From Candidatus Omnitrophota bacterium (GTDB lineage: Bacteria; Hinthialibacterota; Hinthialibacteria; Hinthialibacterales; JAKPRU01), in the NCBI GenBank assembly GCA_029570205.1, contig JAKQSI010000070.1, positions 1 to 53,253 of the forward strand: DNA of 53,253 bases. Reading direction: 5' to 3'. This document shows positions 17,271-26,526 of this stretch, piece after piece. How positions within the stretch are numbered: the first letter of the stretch is position 1; every line of letters starts with the position of its first letter. The translations under genes were made by a program, and so were the position numbers. The notes under the pieces were generated by a model. That model searched no databases, had not been told where the DNA came from, and was given only the letters and a program-made list of their open reading frames with translations.

Positions 17271-19382
17271 ATGTCTACCCACAGTTTTTTTGTTGTTTCA
17301 TTTTTGCTGACCGGACTTGCCGCGCCGGACTTGCGAGATCAATGGAACGGACCGGCAACCGAAGAACATCGTTATGTCACGACAGTTCCGTTTACTTATG
17401 TCATCGGCTACCATGATTGGCTGTCGGATAAAGCCTCCATGCAATCCTTGAAGGAAGCGCCGCCGGATTTGCTCCATATCAATCAGCCCGTTCCGGTCAA
17501 TTGCAATCTGATCTTTACTAAGGGCTTTTGGGGAAGAGACAATTTTGAGAACACATTTCTTTCGCAAGAGGAATACAAAGAACGAGTCGAGCAAACCAAG
17601 GCGTATGTAAAGGAATTGCGGACCTGTGGTGTCCGGTGGATTATTCCCTACGTTAATTCCTGCATTATGCTTGGCGATCCGGAGCGCCGAAGCGGATTCT
17701 GGGACATGTACGATCACTGGGATCGGGTGGAATGGCTACTCGGCCCGAAACCTGCACGGGATCCGGTTCTCTGGTGCGGTGTCCCCCGGCGGTCGCTCGA
17801 TCCATGGAAACCATATCCCGAATACCCGGAATGGCGATATGAACCCAGCGCCGCGGACCCCGACTGGCGGCATTTTTTAGAGCGGTGTGTCGAGGAGCTT
17901 GCCGCCTGCGGTTATGACGGCACATTCGTGGATGACTGCATTATGGAAAGCCGGTCCCAAGTGGATCAGGAGCGTTTCGCCAACTACGTGGCGGCCCGAC
18001 CTTCCTCGCAAGTCCTGACAGGGCCGCTCCAGCTCGGCTACCCGGGTCAGGGACTGCTTTATGCCGAAACCGTTCGCTATTGGCATGACAGTGTAACCGA
18101 ACTCCTCGATCTTCTTCGCGATGCGGGACGGAAACACGAACCGAACTTTTTTGTGCTGCCCAACTGGGGATCCATTTCGCGACCGCTGGGTTTGATCGGT
18201 AGAGAAACTACAGGGAAGTCGCTCGAATCCTGGAGCCGCGTGGCACGGCTGATTATGCTGGAGGAGAATTTCGGCCCCGGTCGCATGGCCCCCGACTCCA
18301 TTGCCGGCTATGCCCTTCAATACAAGCAATGTCTTGCCCTGGGCGTCCAGCCCGGCCTTCTGCCGTACGTGCGGGGACGATACCCGGCGGAGTTAGCCTA
18401 CGCGGAGGTGACAGCGGGCGGCGGCGGCGCGTTTATTGAATCCACACTTGGCCTGGAGGATTTACGGAAAGCCTACGGCTCCTTTTTTCGAACGAATGTA
18501 GAGTTCCTTTCGGCCATGCGGCCCTGGAGCCAGGTGGGACTTCTGTACGATACCGACGAATGCCATTACGGACACGACGCGCATATTTCCGACGCCATGC
18601 GGATGGGACGCGCCCTGTTGGACGCCCATGTGCAATTCGATGTTCTTCTCAAGAAAGATCTGCCGACCGACCGCGTCCGGCAATATGACACCATTATTCT
18701 TCCGAATGTCAGCCGGTTATCGGACGCCGCCTGCGCGGCAGTTAAGCAGTATGTAGAAGATGGCGGACGCATACTCGCCACGGGCGAAACGGCGACCCAC
18801 GACGAACTGAACCGCGAACGCAAACGTCAAGCCTGGGGACTCCATCCCTGGATCATTCGCGGGATGACCGAAAATGACTGCGCCGTCGGTAAAGGTCGGA
18901 TCACCTACGTAAAGGACCTGGCACGGCTTGTTAAACCGACCTCCATGGATGTTGAAATGTTCACCGATATTCTCGAGGATGTCGAACCGACCGTTGAACA
19001 GCTCCAAAAGCAATCGGCTGCAACCGATTCCTATATGCACCCGTATTGGTCGGCATTTATCGAACGTTATGAGCGCATGTATCTCACAACCGACCTGCCG
19101 CCGGAGGTTCGCATTCATGTTTATTACAGGCCCGACGGTCTCATGACGATTCATTTTGTAAATTACTGCGTTTCCCCCTGGGAGCCGAACGAAAGCGCGC
19201 CGCCGGAACCGATTACACAATGCACGGTTCGGTTGAATCTGGGCGAACAGCGCAACCCGCAGGATGTGTACACTATGGATGTGTTCGAGGGAAGAGGCCA
19301 GGCCAAGATAGCACGCGACGATGACTGGAGTGCATTTGCAGTAGACAACTTGAGATTTCATCGGATGATTGTCATCCGCTAG
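17271..19382 (+). CDS. Glycoside-hydrolase-like protein (TIM barrel plus GATase1-like domain)
   Basis: A 703-aa protein with a weak N-terminal signal-like segment (FFVVSFLLTGLAAP). Residues about 30-400 look like a sugar-hydrolase TIM barrel (CGVRWIIPYVNSCIML, CGYDGTFVDDCIM, NFFVLPNWGS). Residues about 410-560 resemble the GH42 trimerisation/GATase1-like domain (QVGLLYDTDECHYGHD, MGRALLDAHVQFDVL, YDTIILPNVSRLSDAA, VEDGGRILATGETA). A beta domain closes the protein (YYRPDGLMTIHFVNYC). Candidate catalytic acids cannot be assigned with certainty. The start at 17271 follows AGGAG (17260-17264). Likely co-transcribed with the aldolase. Substrate unknown. Confidence 0.75.
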   Translation: MSTHSFFVVSFLLTGLAAPDLRDQWNGPATEEHRYVTTVPFTYVIGYHDWLSDKASMQSLKEAPPDLLHINQPVPVNCNLIFTKGFWGRDNFENTFLSQEEYKERVEQTKAYVKELRTCGVRWIIPYVNSCIMLGDPERRSGFWDMYDHWDRVEWLLGPKPARDPVLWCGVPRRSLDPWKPYPEYPEWRYEPSAADPDWRHFLERCVEELAACGYDGTFVDDCIMESRSQVDQERFANYVAARPSSQVLTGPLQLGYPGQGLLYAETVRYWHDSVTELLDLLRDAGRKHEPNFFVLPNWGSISRPLGLIGRETTGKSLESWSRVARLIMLEENFGPGRMAPDSIAGYALQYKQCLALGVQPGLLPYVRGRYPAELAYAEVTAGGGGAFIESTLGLEDLRKAYGSFFRTNVEFLSAMRPWSQVGLLYDTDECHYGHDAHISDAMRMGRALLDAHVQFDVLLKKDLPTDRVRQYDTIILPNVSRLSDAACAAVKQYVEDGGRILATGETATHDELNRERKRQAWGLHPWIIRGMTENDCAVGKGRITYVKDLARLVKPTSMDVEMFTDILEDVEPTVEQLQKQSAATDSYMHPYWSAFIERYERMYLTTDLPPEVRIHVYYRPDGLMTIHFVNYCVSPWEPNESAPPEPITQCTVRLNLGEQRNPQDVYTMDVFEGRGQAKIARDDDWSAFAVDNLRFHRMIVIR

Positions 19383-19393
19383 TGGTAATCATT

Positions 19394-19425
19394 CATGCCG
19401 GGTTCCGGCTTTCGCCGGAATGACG
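19394..19425. repeat. Short palindrome (CCGGCTTTCGCCGG type)
   Basis: ggttccggctttcgccggaa with flanking atgacg: a hairpin with stem TTCCGGC/GCCGGAA around tttc. The same element occurs inverted at 23324-23352 and directly at 29501-29530, always between genes. Confidence 0.8.
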
Positions 19426-19533
19426 AGTGTGGCGCGATTCATGTTCGGCGCGGGCTACGGACGTAAGGACATGGTGCGGCTGATGCGCGCCGGCGAACTT
19501 CATGCCCGTTGCCGGATTCGAAAGCCTGAAGCG

Positions 19534-19635
19534 TTACCCAGCGCCGCGGGGATGGGACTCCGCGATGAGGTTTTTCGGGAACAAAGGGACAGCCAGGAAC
19601 AATAACAGGATAGCCGAACGCCACATCGGAACCAT
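19534..19635 (-). pseudogene. Orphan signal-peptide 5' gene fragment
   Basis: A 33-codon frame begins with ATG at 19635 behind AAGGGAG at eight bases, directly after the DUF1080 gene on the same strand. It encodes MWRSAILLLFLAVPLFPKNL followed by IAESHPRGAG and a stop. This is a convincing export signal with nothing mature behind it. The following 150 bases contain no continuation in any frame that I recognise, plus a dispersed palindrome. The simplest reading is the 5' end of a secreted-protein gene whose body was lost. It is too short to name a family. Confidence 0.5.
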
Positions 19636-19657
19636 TTTATTCGCTCCCTTGTAAAGG

Positions 19658-20806
19658 TCAGTCGAATGAAATAATTCGTATATCCTTCCATTCAGTAATC
19701 ATCAAGATACCGGCGTGAACCTGAAACGCGAATACGCCCTTCCTCAAACGCTCCGTGTCCTTATGATCGATGGATTGAATACCGTTAATAAAGAGCTGGA
19801 TTCGGGGACCGATCGCGGTAATTTCGTAAGTGTTCCAGCCGTTCCAGTCGATGAGATTCGTGAAGTCTTTATCCGTTTTGACATAGACTCCGCGCTCATT
19901 CTGATCGTACAGATGGCCGCTGATCCAGTCACTGTCGGAGGCCAAGTCAGCCTGGTAGCCGTGAATCATGTTGTCAACCTGCCAACTGCGGAACTGAATT
20001 CCGGAATTGCCTTTAGGCATCCGAAATCGTAACGCGAGGTGGAAATCCCGGTACTCTGTGTCGGAAACGAGCCAGCCGTAGCCGGCCTTGTCGGAGGGAG
20101 ATCGTCCGATAATGGCCCCATCCTGTACGGTCCATTGGGCATCGCCGAGCGCGTGCCAACCGGTCAGATCCTTGCCGTTAAACATGGGTTGCCAGGGGCG
20201 CTGGTCGGGTATCTCGAGGATGCGGATGTCGGTCCACTCAATGGTGGCCTCGCCGGGATCCCCCATCTGCAGGGCGATGAATCCTTTTTTCGGGCCTTCC
20301 GGGTCATCGAGGTCTACGGTTTTCCAGCCGTTCACACGGATTTCGATATGATTACCAATGGCGGATATCTCATACTCGGTCCATTTTCCACGTTCGACAA
20401 GACGGGCAACATCATATAGCGAATCCCGGACGACCTGCCTGCCCTCAAGCTCCAGCAGAGAGCCGGTGGCAAACATGCGATTGGCGTCGAGATTGCCCTG
20501 GTAACCGGCCATGTTACCGTCCTCCAGACGGCTACGGAATTGAATGCCGCTGTCGCCGCCATCCCATCGAAACCGGAGACGAAGGATAAAATCGGTGAAC
20601 TCCCCTTCGGTAATCAGCCAACCGGAATCGTCTTCCTTCGCCTTGGCTATAATGCTTCCATCCCGGACACTCCAGTCCTGGTTTCCTATCTGTTTCCAGC
20701 CTTGCAGGTCCTTGCCGTTAAACAAGTATCGCCAACCGGGTTCCTCGCTTAGTGCGGGAAACGCAAGCGAAATCACAGCCGCACAGAATAGTAGTCGTTC
20801 CATCAT
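19658..20806 (-). CDS. Secreted tandem DUF1080 (3-keto-disaccharide hydrolase-like) protein
   Basis: A 382-aa exported protein: signal peptide MERLLFCAAVISLAFPALSE, then two copies of the concanavalin-like DUF1080 domain. Copy 1 (about 25-205) starts WRYLFNGKDLQGWKQIG and copy 2 (about 210-380) starts WQPMFNGKDLTGWHALG. Each has the paired GDSGIQFRS / GNSGIQFRS strand and the ending TIEWTDIRIL / ITEWKDIRII. The domain occurs in secreted glycoside hydrolases and 3-keto-glycoside hydrolases. Most members have one copy, so this is an internal duplication. TAGGAG lies eight bases before the first of two ATGs. The neighbouring sialidase gene on the same strand suggests a shared role in extracellular sugar processing. 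Confidence 0.88.
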   Translation of the reverse strand: MMERLLFCAAVISLAFPALSEEPGWRYLFNGKDLQGWKQIGNQDWSVRDGSIIAKAKEDDSGWLITEGEFTDFILRLRFRWDGGDSGIQFRSRLEDGNMAGYQGNLDANRMFATGSLLELEGRQVVRDSLYDVARLVERGKWTEYEISAIGNHIEIRVNGWKTVDLDDPEGPKKGFIALQMGDPGEATIEWTDIRILEIPDQRPWQPMFNGKDLTGWHALGDAQWTVQDGAIIGRSPSDKAGYGWLVSDTEYRDFHLALRFRMPKGNSGIQFRSWQVDNMIHGYQADLASDSDWISGHLYDQNERGVYVKTDKDFTNLIDWNGWNTYEITAIGPRIQLFINGIQSIDHKDTERLRKGVFAFQVHAGILMITEWKDIRIISFD

Positions 20807-20854
20807 GGTCGATTCTCCTATGTGAGATGTAATAGATTCGGTTCCTATTTCCGT

Positions 20855-21125
20855 TTATCGTTTAATCCTGCGCCGATTTCGGACAATCTGTCGTGCGATT
20901 TGATCTCTCCGATCCAGAATATCCGGGGATATTCCGTGTGTTTTGTCAAGTCCCAGACAATCGGCGCTCCGATATTCAACAATAATTTGGGCGGTTCCGG
21001 CAGGGCGATGTCCCTCACCGAATCGCGTATTTTGCAGGTGTCGCAAGGGTTGCGAGGTGGTCGTAATCCTCGATGGCGTCGCGGAGAACCTCCAGGCGGG
21101 CGCCGCTCCAGAATCGGCCGTTGGG
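20855..21125 (-). pseudogene. Decayed C-terminal end of a DUF4091-like gene
   Basis: Directly after the sialidase stop, the minus strand encodes NGRFWSGARLEVLRDAIEDY then DHLATLATPAKYAIR and a stop. The SGARLEVLRDAIEDYDHL block is the hallmark C-terminal helix of DUF4091 proteins. Beyond it, two other frames give LLNIGAPIVWDLTKHTEY and DILDRRDQIARQIVRNRR, which match the last strand and helix of the same family. The family's end is thus present but spread over three frames with no start. An upstream in-frame stop at 21126-21128 cuts it off from the sialidase gene. It is a degraded remnant, unlikely to be expressed as protein. Confidence 0.55.
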
Positions 21126-21134
21126 TTACGATTT

Positions 21135-23189
21135 TCATTCTTCCGGCAGATCCTTCTCCCGAAAGGCCAGCCGCAGATCGCCTTGTATGGTCGTCAACCA
21201 CAGTTCACCAGGTTCCCGTTCAAACACGTAAGAATAGGCGAATGAGGCTCCGGGTGAATCTGGGCGACGGGCAACAACAACCGGTTTCGACCAAGTCTTT
21301 CCATCATCCGAAGACAGAGCGACCGACAACTCCGCGCGGAAATTGCTGACCCGTTCATCGGACCACTGCCTGTCGCCACCCTCCATGGCCTCAGCGGGAA
21401 CTTCCGTTGCTCCTTCCGGCAGAGGACGGTTCCATGTAAGCATTAAGCGCCCGCTTGCAAGGCGTGTGAATGTGCCGGGTGCGCTGCTCGCCGGGATATC
21501 CGAGGGCTGAAGAATTCGCCAGTCCTCGCCATCATTGTCCGAAAAGGCCGACCAGAAACGCCCCAAGTTGGTTCGGCACAACATCCACAACCGTCCGTCC
21601 GGGAGTTGCGCGATGGTCGGTTCGATCAATCCATCATGGTGCCCCCGTCCACCGATATCGAGGAGGTTGGACCGCCGCCATGTCTTGCCCTCATCGTCGG
21701 AATAACGGGCGCGGATCGCGTGACGCCCGTCCTCGTACATCAGTTCCTGCACCGGCGCGACAACGCGGCCGTTTCGTGTCTGAATGAAATGGTGGATATC
21801 GCCGCTGTATCCCTCATAGATGATTTGTGCATCGGTCCATGTCTGCCCATCATCCGTGCCTCGAATGGACCAGACAGGCAGGCGCGTCCCCGGTTTGGGC
21901 AGACTGCGCTCCGCATCCCATCCCCATACCGCCTCCGCCATATTCAGAAATAAAAGGATGATCGTGCCGCTCTTCGTCCGCAGAAGCGCGCGTTCCCCGG
22001 AAGCCTCAAGTTTCCGGTCCGGCCCGAATAGAGGATGGGACTCCCATGTGACACCCTCATCGCGGCTCACCAGTGTCTCGGTATCACTCAGACCGAGGAC
22101 GCCGCCATCGGGGAGCCGCACAAATGGTCCCAACGGCAGACTTTTCATCCATCGGACCCGCTTCTCCACCTGGATCCACCCGGCGCGAGTGGCAACGGGT
22201 TTCCAGCCGTCCGGGGCTGTGGGAACCACCGCCGAGGCGACGGGCCGTCGCTCTTTCGGGAAATCCTGGGCAACCTTTTCCAGCAGAGCCTTCGGATCGT
22301 TCTCCATGGCATAGATCGCCAAACGCCAACGTTGCTCCTCCATAGGAACCTTCTCCGGCAGCCACTTGGGATTATTGTGCATACAGTCATGCCAAGCCTG
22401 GCACATTGTATCCGCTGAATCATTGGCCAACGCCGCCAAGTAGCGCCCATCGCGCGATACCGCTCCAATCACCGGCGTGAGATACCGATCCGGGCTGTAG
22501 CCCGCCCAGGAATTCGGGGGCGTTACCGGAATTGCCCGCGACGATTTGACATACATTTGCACCCACGGTGGATTGTTGTATTCATGCTCAGGCTTTTGCA
22601 CGGGAATTTTTGTTCGTTCCGTATCCAGGAGAAATGTCGGGCCGCGATCCGTGAAAATAAAACAGCGCCGTATAAATTCGGGATACGGATCCGGGGCGCT
22701 TGCGAAACCGGGGGCGTGGCGCAGCTGCCAGCAGAGATTCAGGCCGGGCGGTGTACCGGGCAAAGTCGAATCGGGATACCCATCGCGGTCCAGCGCCAAA
22801 CGCGCCTCAATATGAACCGCGCCGGGTTTGGGGGTGATTGTGGTAAGAATCAGCGCCTGCGGATTGTTCTGATCGCGGTGACGTACTTCCACCGCGCCTT
22901 CGGCTATTGCGCGGGCATCCAGAAAATCCACCGCCGATTCATAGCACCAGGCATCGCATTGGAAACCCGGCACATTCGGAAATGTCATCGAAACCATGGG
23001 ATAGTATTTACCCCAAAGTTTTTCTTTGACGACACGGATCGTCGGCAGAGTTTCCGGCTGAGGATTCTCCGCCTCGGCGACAACGACAACATCCGGCCCG
23101 CCTTCCTCACCGGTTGCATACGGGCAAACCACCCACACCGGGAACAGGACACTCAGCAATATGTTTAAAAGCCTGGCTCGTTTGCGCAT
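21135..23189 (-). CDS. Secreted sialidase/BNR-repeat family protein
   Basis: A 684-aa exported protein. The ATG at 23189 lies behind GAGGAG at eight bases and starts a signal peptide (LLNILLSVLFPVWVVCPYAT). The first 330 residues have no recognised family. From about 360 on, the sequence forms a six-bladed sialidase-type propeller with several Asp-box-like turns (SRDEGVTWESH, TDDGQTWTDA, SDDEGKTWRRS, SDNDGEDWRI, SSDDGKTWSKP). These enzymes remove sialic acid or other sugars outside the cell, but many propeller relatives are inactive binders and I cannot verify the arginine triad. It reads toward a degraded DUF4091 end and the DUF1080 gene. Confidence 0.85.
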   Translation of the reverse strand: MRKRARLLNILLSVLFPVWVVCPYATGEEGGPDVVVVAEAENPQPETLPTIRVVKEKLWGKYYPMVSMTFPNVPGFQCDAWCYESAVDFLDARAIAEGAVEVRHRDQNNPQALILTTITPKPGAVHIEARLALDRDGYPDSTLPGTPPGLNLCWQLRHAPGFASAPDPYPEFIRRCFIFTDRGPTFLLDTERTKIPVQKPEHEYNNPPWVQMYVKSSRAIPVTPPNSWAGYSPDRYLTPVIGAVSRDGRYLAALANDSADTMCQAWHDCMHNNPKWLPEKVPMEEQRWRLAIYAMENDPKALLEKVAQDFPKERRPVASAVVPTAPDGWKPVATRAGWIQVEKRVRWMKSLPLGPFVRLPDGGVLGLSDTETLVSRDEGVTWESHPLFGPDRKLEASGERALLRTKSGTIILLFLNMAEAVWGWDAERSLPKPGTRLPVWSIRGTDDGQTWTDAQIIYEGYSGDIHHFIQTRNGRVVAPVQELMYEDGRHAIRARYSDDEGKTWRRSNLLDIGGRGHHDGLIEPTIAQLPDGRLWMLCRTNLGRFWSAFSDNDGEDWRILQPSDIPASSAPGTFTRLASGRLMLTWNRPLPEGATEVPAEAMEGGDRQWSDERVSNFRAELSVALSSDDGKTWSKPVVVARRPDSPGASFAYSYVFEREPGELWLTTIQGDLRLAFREKDLPEE

Positions 23190-23323
23190 TTGGATTCTCC
23201 TCGTGTTTGACATGGAATGAATGAACTGACTGGAGTTGAATCTATGCCATGCCGGGACGAAGGTCAATATCTTCCGATTTGGGATTGCGGATTGGGGATT
23301 GCGGATGCGAAACGCACAGGCCC

Positions 23324-23352
23324 CGTCATTCCGGCGAAAGCCGGAATCCAGG
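23324..23352. repeat. Short palindrome (CCGGCGAAAGCCGG type)
   Basis: cgtcattccggcgaaagccg continuing gaatccagg. An inverted copy of the elements at 19394 and 29501, placed just upstream of the blaI promoter region. Confidence 0.8.
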
Positions 23353-23368
23353 CATTTTGAAAAAATGT

Positions 23369-23419
23369 AGACTCCCGTCTATATTTGTTCTTGACAAAAT
23401 AGACGGGAGTCTATATACT
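23369..23419 (+). promoter_or_regulatory. BlaI-type operator pair over a near-ideal sigma-70 promoter
   Basis: TTGACA (23391-23396) and TATACT (23414-23419) are 17 bases apart, close to the sigma-70 ideal. Two 14-base dyads, TAGACTCCCGTCTA (23369-23382) and TAGACGGGAGTCTA (23400-23413), each have perfect TAGAC/GTCTA arms around four bases. They are inverted copies of each other, with centres 31 bases (three helical turns) apart. One lies just upstream of the -35 and the other fills the spacer up to the -10. BlaI/MecI repressors bind this kind of dyad, so the downstream blaI-like gene should repress itself. Confidence 0.85.
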
Positions 23420-23459
23420 TTGGTTGAAGTCAATCGTTCTACATGCGAGGTAAGTCATC

Positions 23460-23879
23460 GTGAACACCAATGAAGAAACCATCCCGGAGCTGCCGGATGC
23501 GGAATTGGAAGTCCTGGCGTGCCTGTGGCGGCAGGGGAAATGCACTGCGCGGGAGATCCGGGAGATGATGATCGGATACCGTCCCATGGCGCATGGGTCC
23601 GTCGCCACGCTTCTGAAACGCCTTGAATCCAAGTCCCTGGTGACCAAGAAGAAAGCCCCGGTTGGGAAGGCGTTTCTATACCAGGCAACTCATGGTCCAG
23701 GGCCGACTTATCGCAGTTTGCTTAAGAACATTTCCCAACGTATTTTCGGTGGTGACCGTGTGGCGCTGGCGGCTTCGTTATTCGAGACAAGGCCGCCATC
23801 CGCAGAGGAATTACGGCAGCTCCAGAAGCTATTCGAGCAGCTCCGTCAGCAAAAGAATCGGAAAGGGGCCGAGAAATGA
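23460..23879 (+). CDS. BlaI/MecI-family transcriptional repressor
   Basis: A 139-aa winged-helix repressor. The family N-terminus LPDAELEVLACLWRQGKCTA is clear, followed by the recognition helix region (GSVATLLKRLESKSLVTKKK) and the wing (AFLYQAT). A helical C-terminal part for dimerisation follows (AEELRQLQKLFEQLRQQ). These dimers bind dyad operators and are cleaved or released when the partner M56 (BlaR1-like) sensor fires. Two matching operators lie upstream. GTG is the start, with GAGGT nine bases ahead. The stop overlaps the next ATG as ATGA, the standard blaI-blaR arrangement. The partner gene is damaged, so repression may be permanent or controlled otherwise. Confidence 0.94.
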   Translation: MNTNEETIPELPDAELEVLACLWRQGKCTAREIREMMIGYRPMAHGSVATLLKRLESKSLVTKKKAPVGKAFLYQATHGPGPTYRSLLKNISQRIFGGDRVALAASLFETRPPSAEELRQLQKLFEQLRQQKNRKGAEK

Positions 23880-26096
23880 ACGAGTGGGTATTGGGAGTCG
23901 ATCAGGTAGCATCGGTGTGATGGACCTACGTGTTTCATGCGACCTGGCAGGGCGCACTGGTGGGGCTGCTGGCGCTGGCCGCCGTATACCTGGGGAAACG
24001 TCTGCCCGCACCGCTGCGGTATTGGCTGCTTCTGGTAGCGCTGGCAAAGTTTTTATTTCCGCCGTTTCTGTCGCTGCCGGTCGGGGTCTTTCGTTTCGCC
24101 GGTCCGGTGGTTCCAGCCACTCCACCGACAATATCCATAATGTTGCCTGTCATCCCTGAGCAGATGTCATTGGAGCCGCCCGTTATTGTTGAGCCGTCTA
24201 TTTCCCTGCAGGCGGATCTCTCGTCGGCTCCCGCTGCTGAAGATCCTAATGATGATCTCGTGACAAGCCAGATAGAGACGCCTGCCCCGTCTCAACCGGC
24301 GCTGATTCTGCCCGGCTGGAGAACCTGGCTGCTTGCGGCTCATGCAGCGGGATTTCTGCTGCTTGTTGCGTGGATTGCTATGCAGTGGATTCTGTTGATG
24401 AAAGCGGCGCGTCGAGCGCAGACGGTTACAGAAGGCGATCTCTACGAACGATTTCTCTCCCTGTGCAGGCAGATCGGATTGCGGCAAAGGATACGACCTG
24501 CTGATTTCAGCGGAGCAGCAGGCTCCCATGGCATTCGGCCTGTTCCGTCCGACCGTGATGGTTCCGAAATCGGTCGCGGAGGAACTTGCACCCGCGCAGG
24601 CGGATACCATATTGACACATGAGTTGGCGCACCACCGGCGCGGGGATATCTAGGTGAACTGGACACAGCTCGTTCTGATCGCCGTATGGTGGTTCAACCC
24701 GGTGGTGTGGCTGTTGAGCCGCGCGCTGCGGCGGACACGCGAAGATTGCTGCGACGACCTGGTGTTGTCGCGGAAATTGACCACGCCGGATGCGTACTGT
24801 GAGACCCTGCTTCGTGCCGCCGCGGAGTTGTCGGCCCCCATGCCGCTGAGTGCGGTGCTGGGATTTGCGGAGCGTCTTCACCCATTGGCGAACCGCCTTC
24901 GCCGGATCATGGACGGAACCATTCGGCGGTCGGGCAGGCTGTCGTTTGTGGGATTGTTAGCGGTGGTGGCAGTGGCAATCTTCCTGCTTCCGGGCTTGCC
25001 GAATGCACAGCGGGAAGAGGAGAAGGGTACGGCAGAGAAATCTGTGGAAGCAGTTGATCCGCAAGCAATACTCGATAAAAATCTTGCTCAATACACCCGG
25101 TTATCCAACGGTGTTATCCGCTGCATAGAGACGAGCCATCATCGAGCCGATATGTACCCGGAAGAAAGCGCAAGGGTTGATATCAGTTCTTCCGTGCGCC
25201 GTTATCGTGTTCCCTATACCGCGGAAGCGATTCAGGAATGGATCGAGTCTCGGCGGAAACCGTATTCGCAGACGTACGAAACAACTCTATCGTTCTGTGG
25301 TGATGTATATCGCTGTGACACAAAAACCGACCCCGGGTTGTTCTATCCTCACGGATGCGATTTTTCCCAGATCTGGGATGCGAATAAATATATTCTCATC
25401 GACCGTCTGGCAAAAGGCGTATCCATTTACGATCTACAATCTTTCAAGTCGTTACTCTACGATGTGTATCCCCATCCCAAATTGCTCATGAATGTGCCTG
25501 CGTTTTTCCTGACCTCAAGCGATTGGGATGGGGCAAGCCATGAATTCGTATCCTCGCCTGTCGATGCCTCAAAACACGCAGTTCGAATCCTGCGCGAAGG
25601 GCGTTTTGTTGCGCAAGCGGACCTTTTTTCTGAAGGTTTCATCGGTTTCCGAAATGCACAGTATTCAGACGACGGCCGATCGATTGCCAACATTCACAGC
25701 GAGGGGTCCTTTCAGGACATTTCAGGCGTGCCTTTGTTTCCGAAACGGATTCGGATTTTTCGTTCGGCTCGTTCTGAGGAGGAAAGGGAGAATCCGAATA
25801 TCGGTCCCGACTTGCTATGGCAATTCATTCAGAGTCCGTCCCATGGGGATGATTATACCGATTTCGTTGTAGAATCCGCTGTTCTCAATATCGCGGACAT
25901 GACCGAGCGCGATCTCTATCCCACTATTCCAAAGGGATGGAACTACTGGGATAATCGGGCTGGTATACGAGCGAAACGCACGCGGGAGGGCATGGATCCT
26001 TACGTTTATGGAGAAACCCAAGATGAAATCCCATTAGCCGAATCCCCCACCGCCATCCCCGAAACACCGGTTGCCGTACCGACTCCGCGGGGCTAA
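23876..26096 (+). pseudogene. M56-family (BlaR1/MecR1-like) sensor gene with two stops and a frameshift
   Basis: The frame begins MNEWVLGVDQVASV and is stopped by TGA at 23918-23920, then resumes in frame as WTYVFHATWQGALVGLLALA. An extra C at 24497-24498 shifts the frame after LCRQIGLRQRIR; the correct sequence continues LLISAEQQAPMAFGLFRPTV. The zinc-protease motif HELAHHRRGDI is followed by TAG (24651-24653) where relatives have Trp, then VNWTQLVLIAVWWFNPVVWL. Both stops are one G-to-A change from TGG. The last 480 codons are open: the remaining membrane helices plus an outer domain of about 350 residues with no recognised family. A GTG directly after the TAG might restart translation of that part. 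Confidence 0.85.
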
Positions 26097-26526
26097 GAAT
26101 TAAACATTACAAATTAAGCAATAACAATCTCAAAAAAAAGATTTGCAGACAGGGAGAGCGGGGCGTATACCCCTTTGATTTCCCCCATGGATGCAGAGGG
26201 GGAGAAAAGCCGCGCGGCAATGGGGCCGTCGTGGATCCGGCGGACAAAGGGAGGGGGTAAACGCAGCGCACAGGTCGATATATGGTGGGATTCTTTCGGG
26301 CGACACCGCTACGTTGCGGGTGAATTGTCTGAACCGCGATTCGCTTGATTCAAGGAATATCTTGATTCTCCATCAAGGTTATCCCGTAATCCCGCGAACC
26401 GTCGTTTGGACCTCTTTCGGCAATATTTCCGGCCATACCCCCGATCCCATCAATTGACCTTCACACATGATCCGTTATGATTCAATATCTCGGAAGACTC
26501 ACATCCCGAAAGCACGGAGGATGACT
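26097..26526. other. Non-coding gap with a palindromic element
   Basis: About 430 bases between the M56 gene and the FG-GAP gene. The first part is A-rich, then holds a weak gggg-rich hairpin near 26175-26205. Nothing else apart from the palindrome at 26327-26411 is recognisable. A short frame across it (26191-26457) has no family or ribosome site support. Confidence 0.5.
26327..26411. repeat. Long palindromic intergenic element (GTCTGAACC ends)
   Basis: Left end gtctgaaccgcgattcgctt and right end cgcgaaccgtcgtttggac are inverted; the middle has the paired blocks gaatatcttgattctc and catcaaggttatccc. It is a second copy of the element at 4584-4675, differing in sequence but not in layout. 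Confidence 0.75.

Noticed and set aside
23918-24653. Recoding of TGA/TAG as Trp in the M56 gene
   Set aside because: A frameshift in the same gene cannot be explained by recoding, and ordinary genes here end in TGA, TAG and TAA.
26191-26457. Small plus-strand protein before the FG-GAP gene
   Set aside because: It spans the palindromic element, has no ribosome site and reads as low-complexity Arg/Gly sequence.
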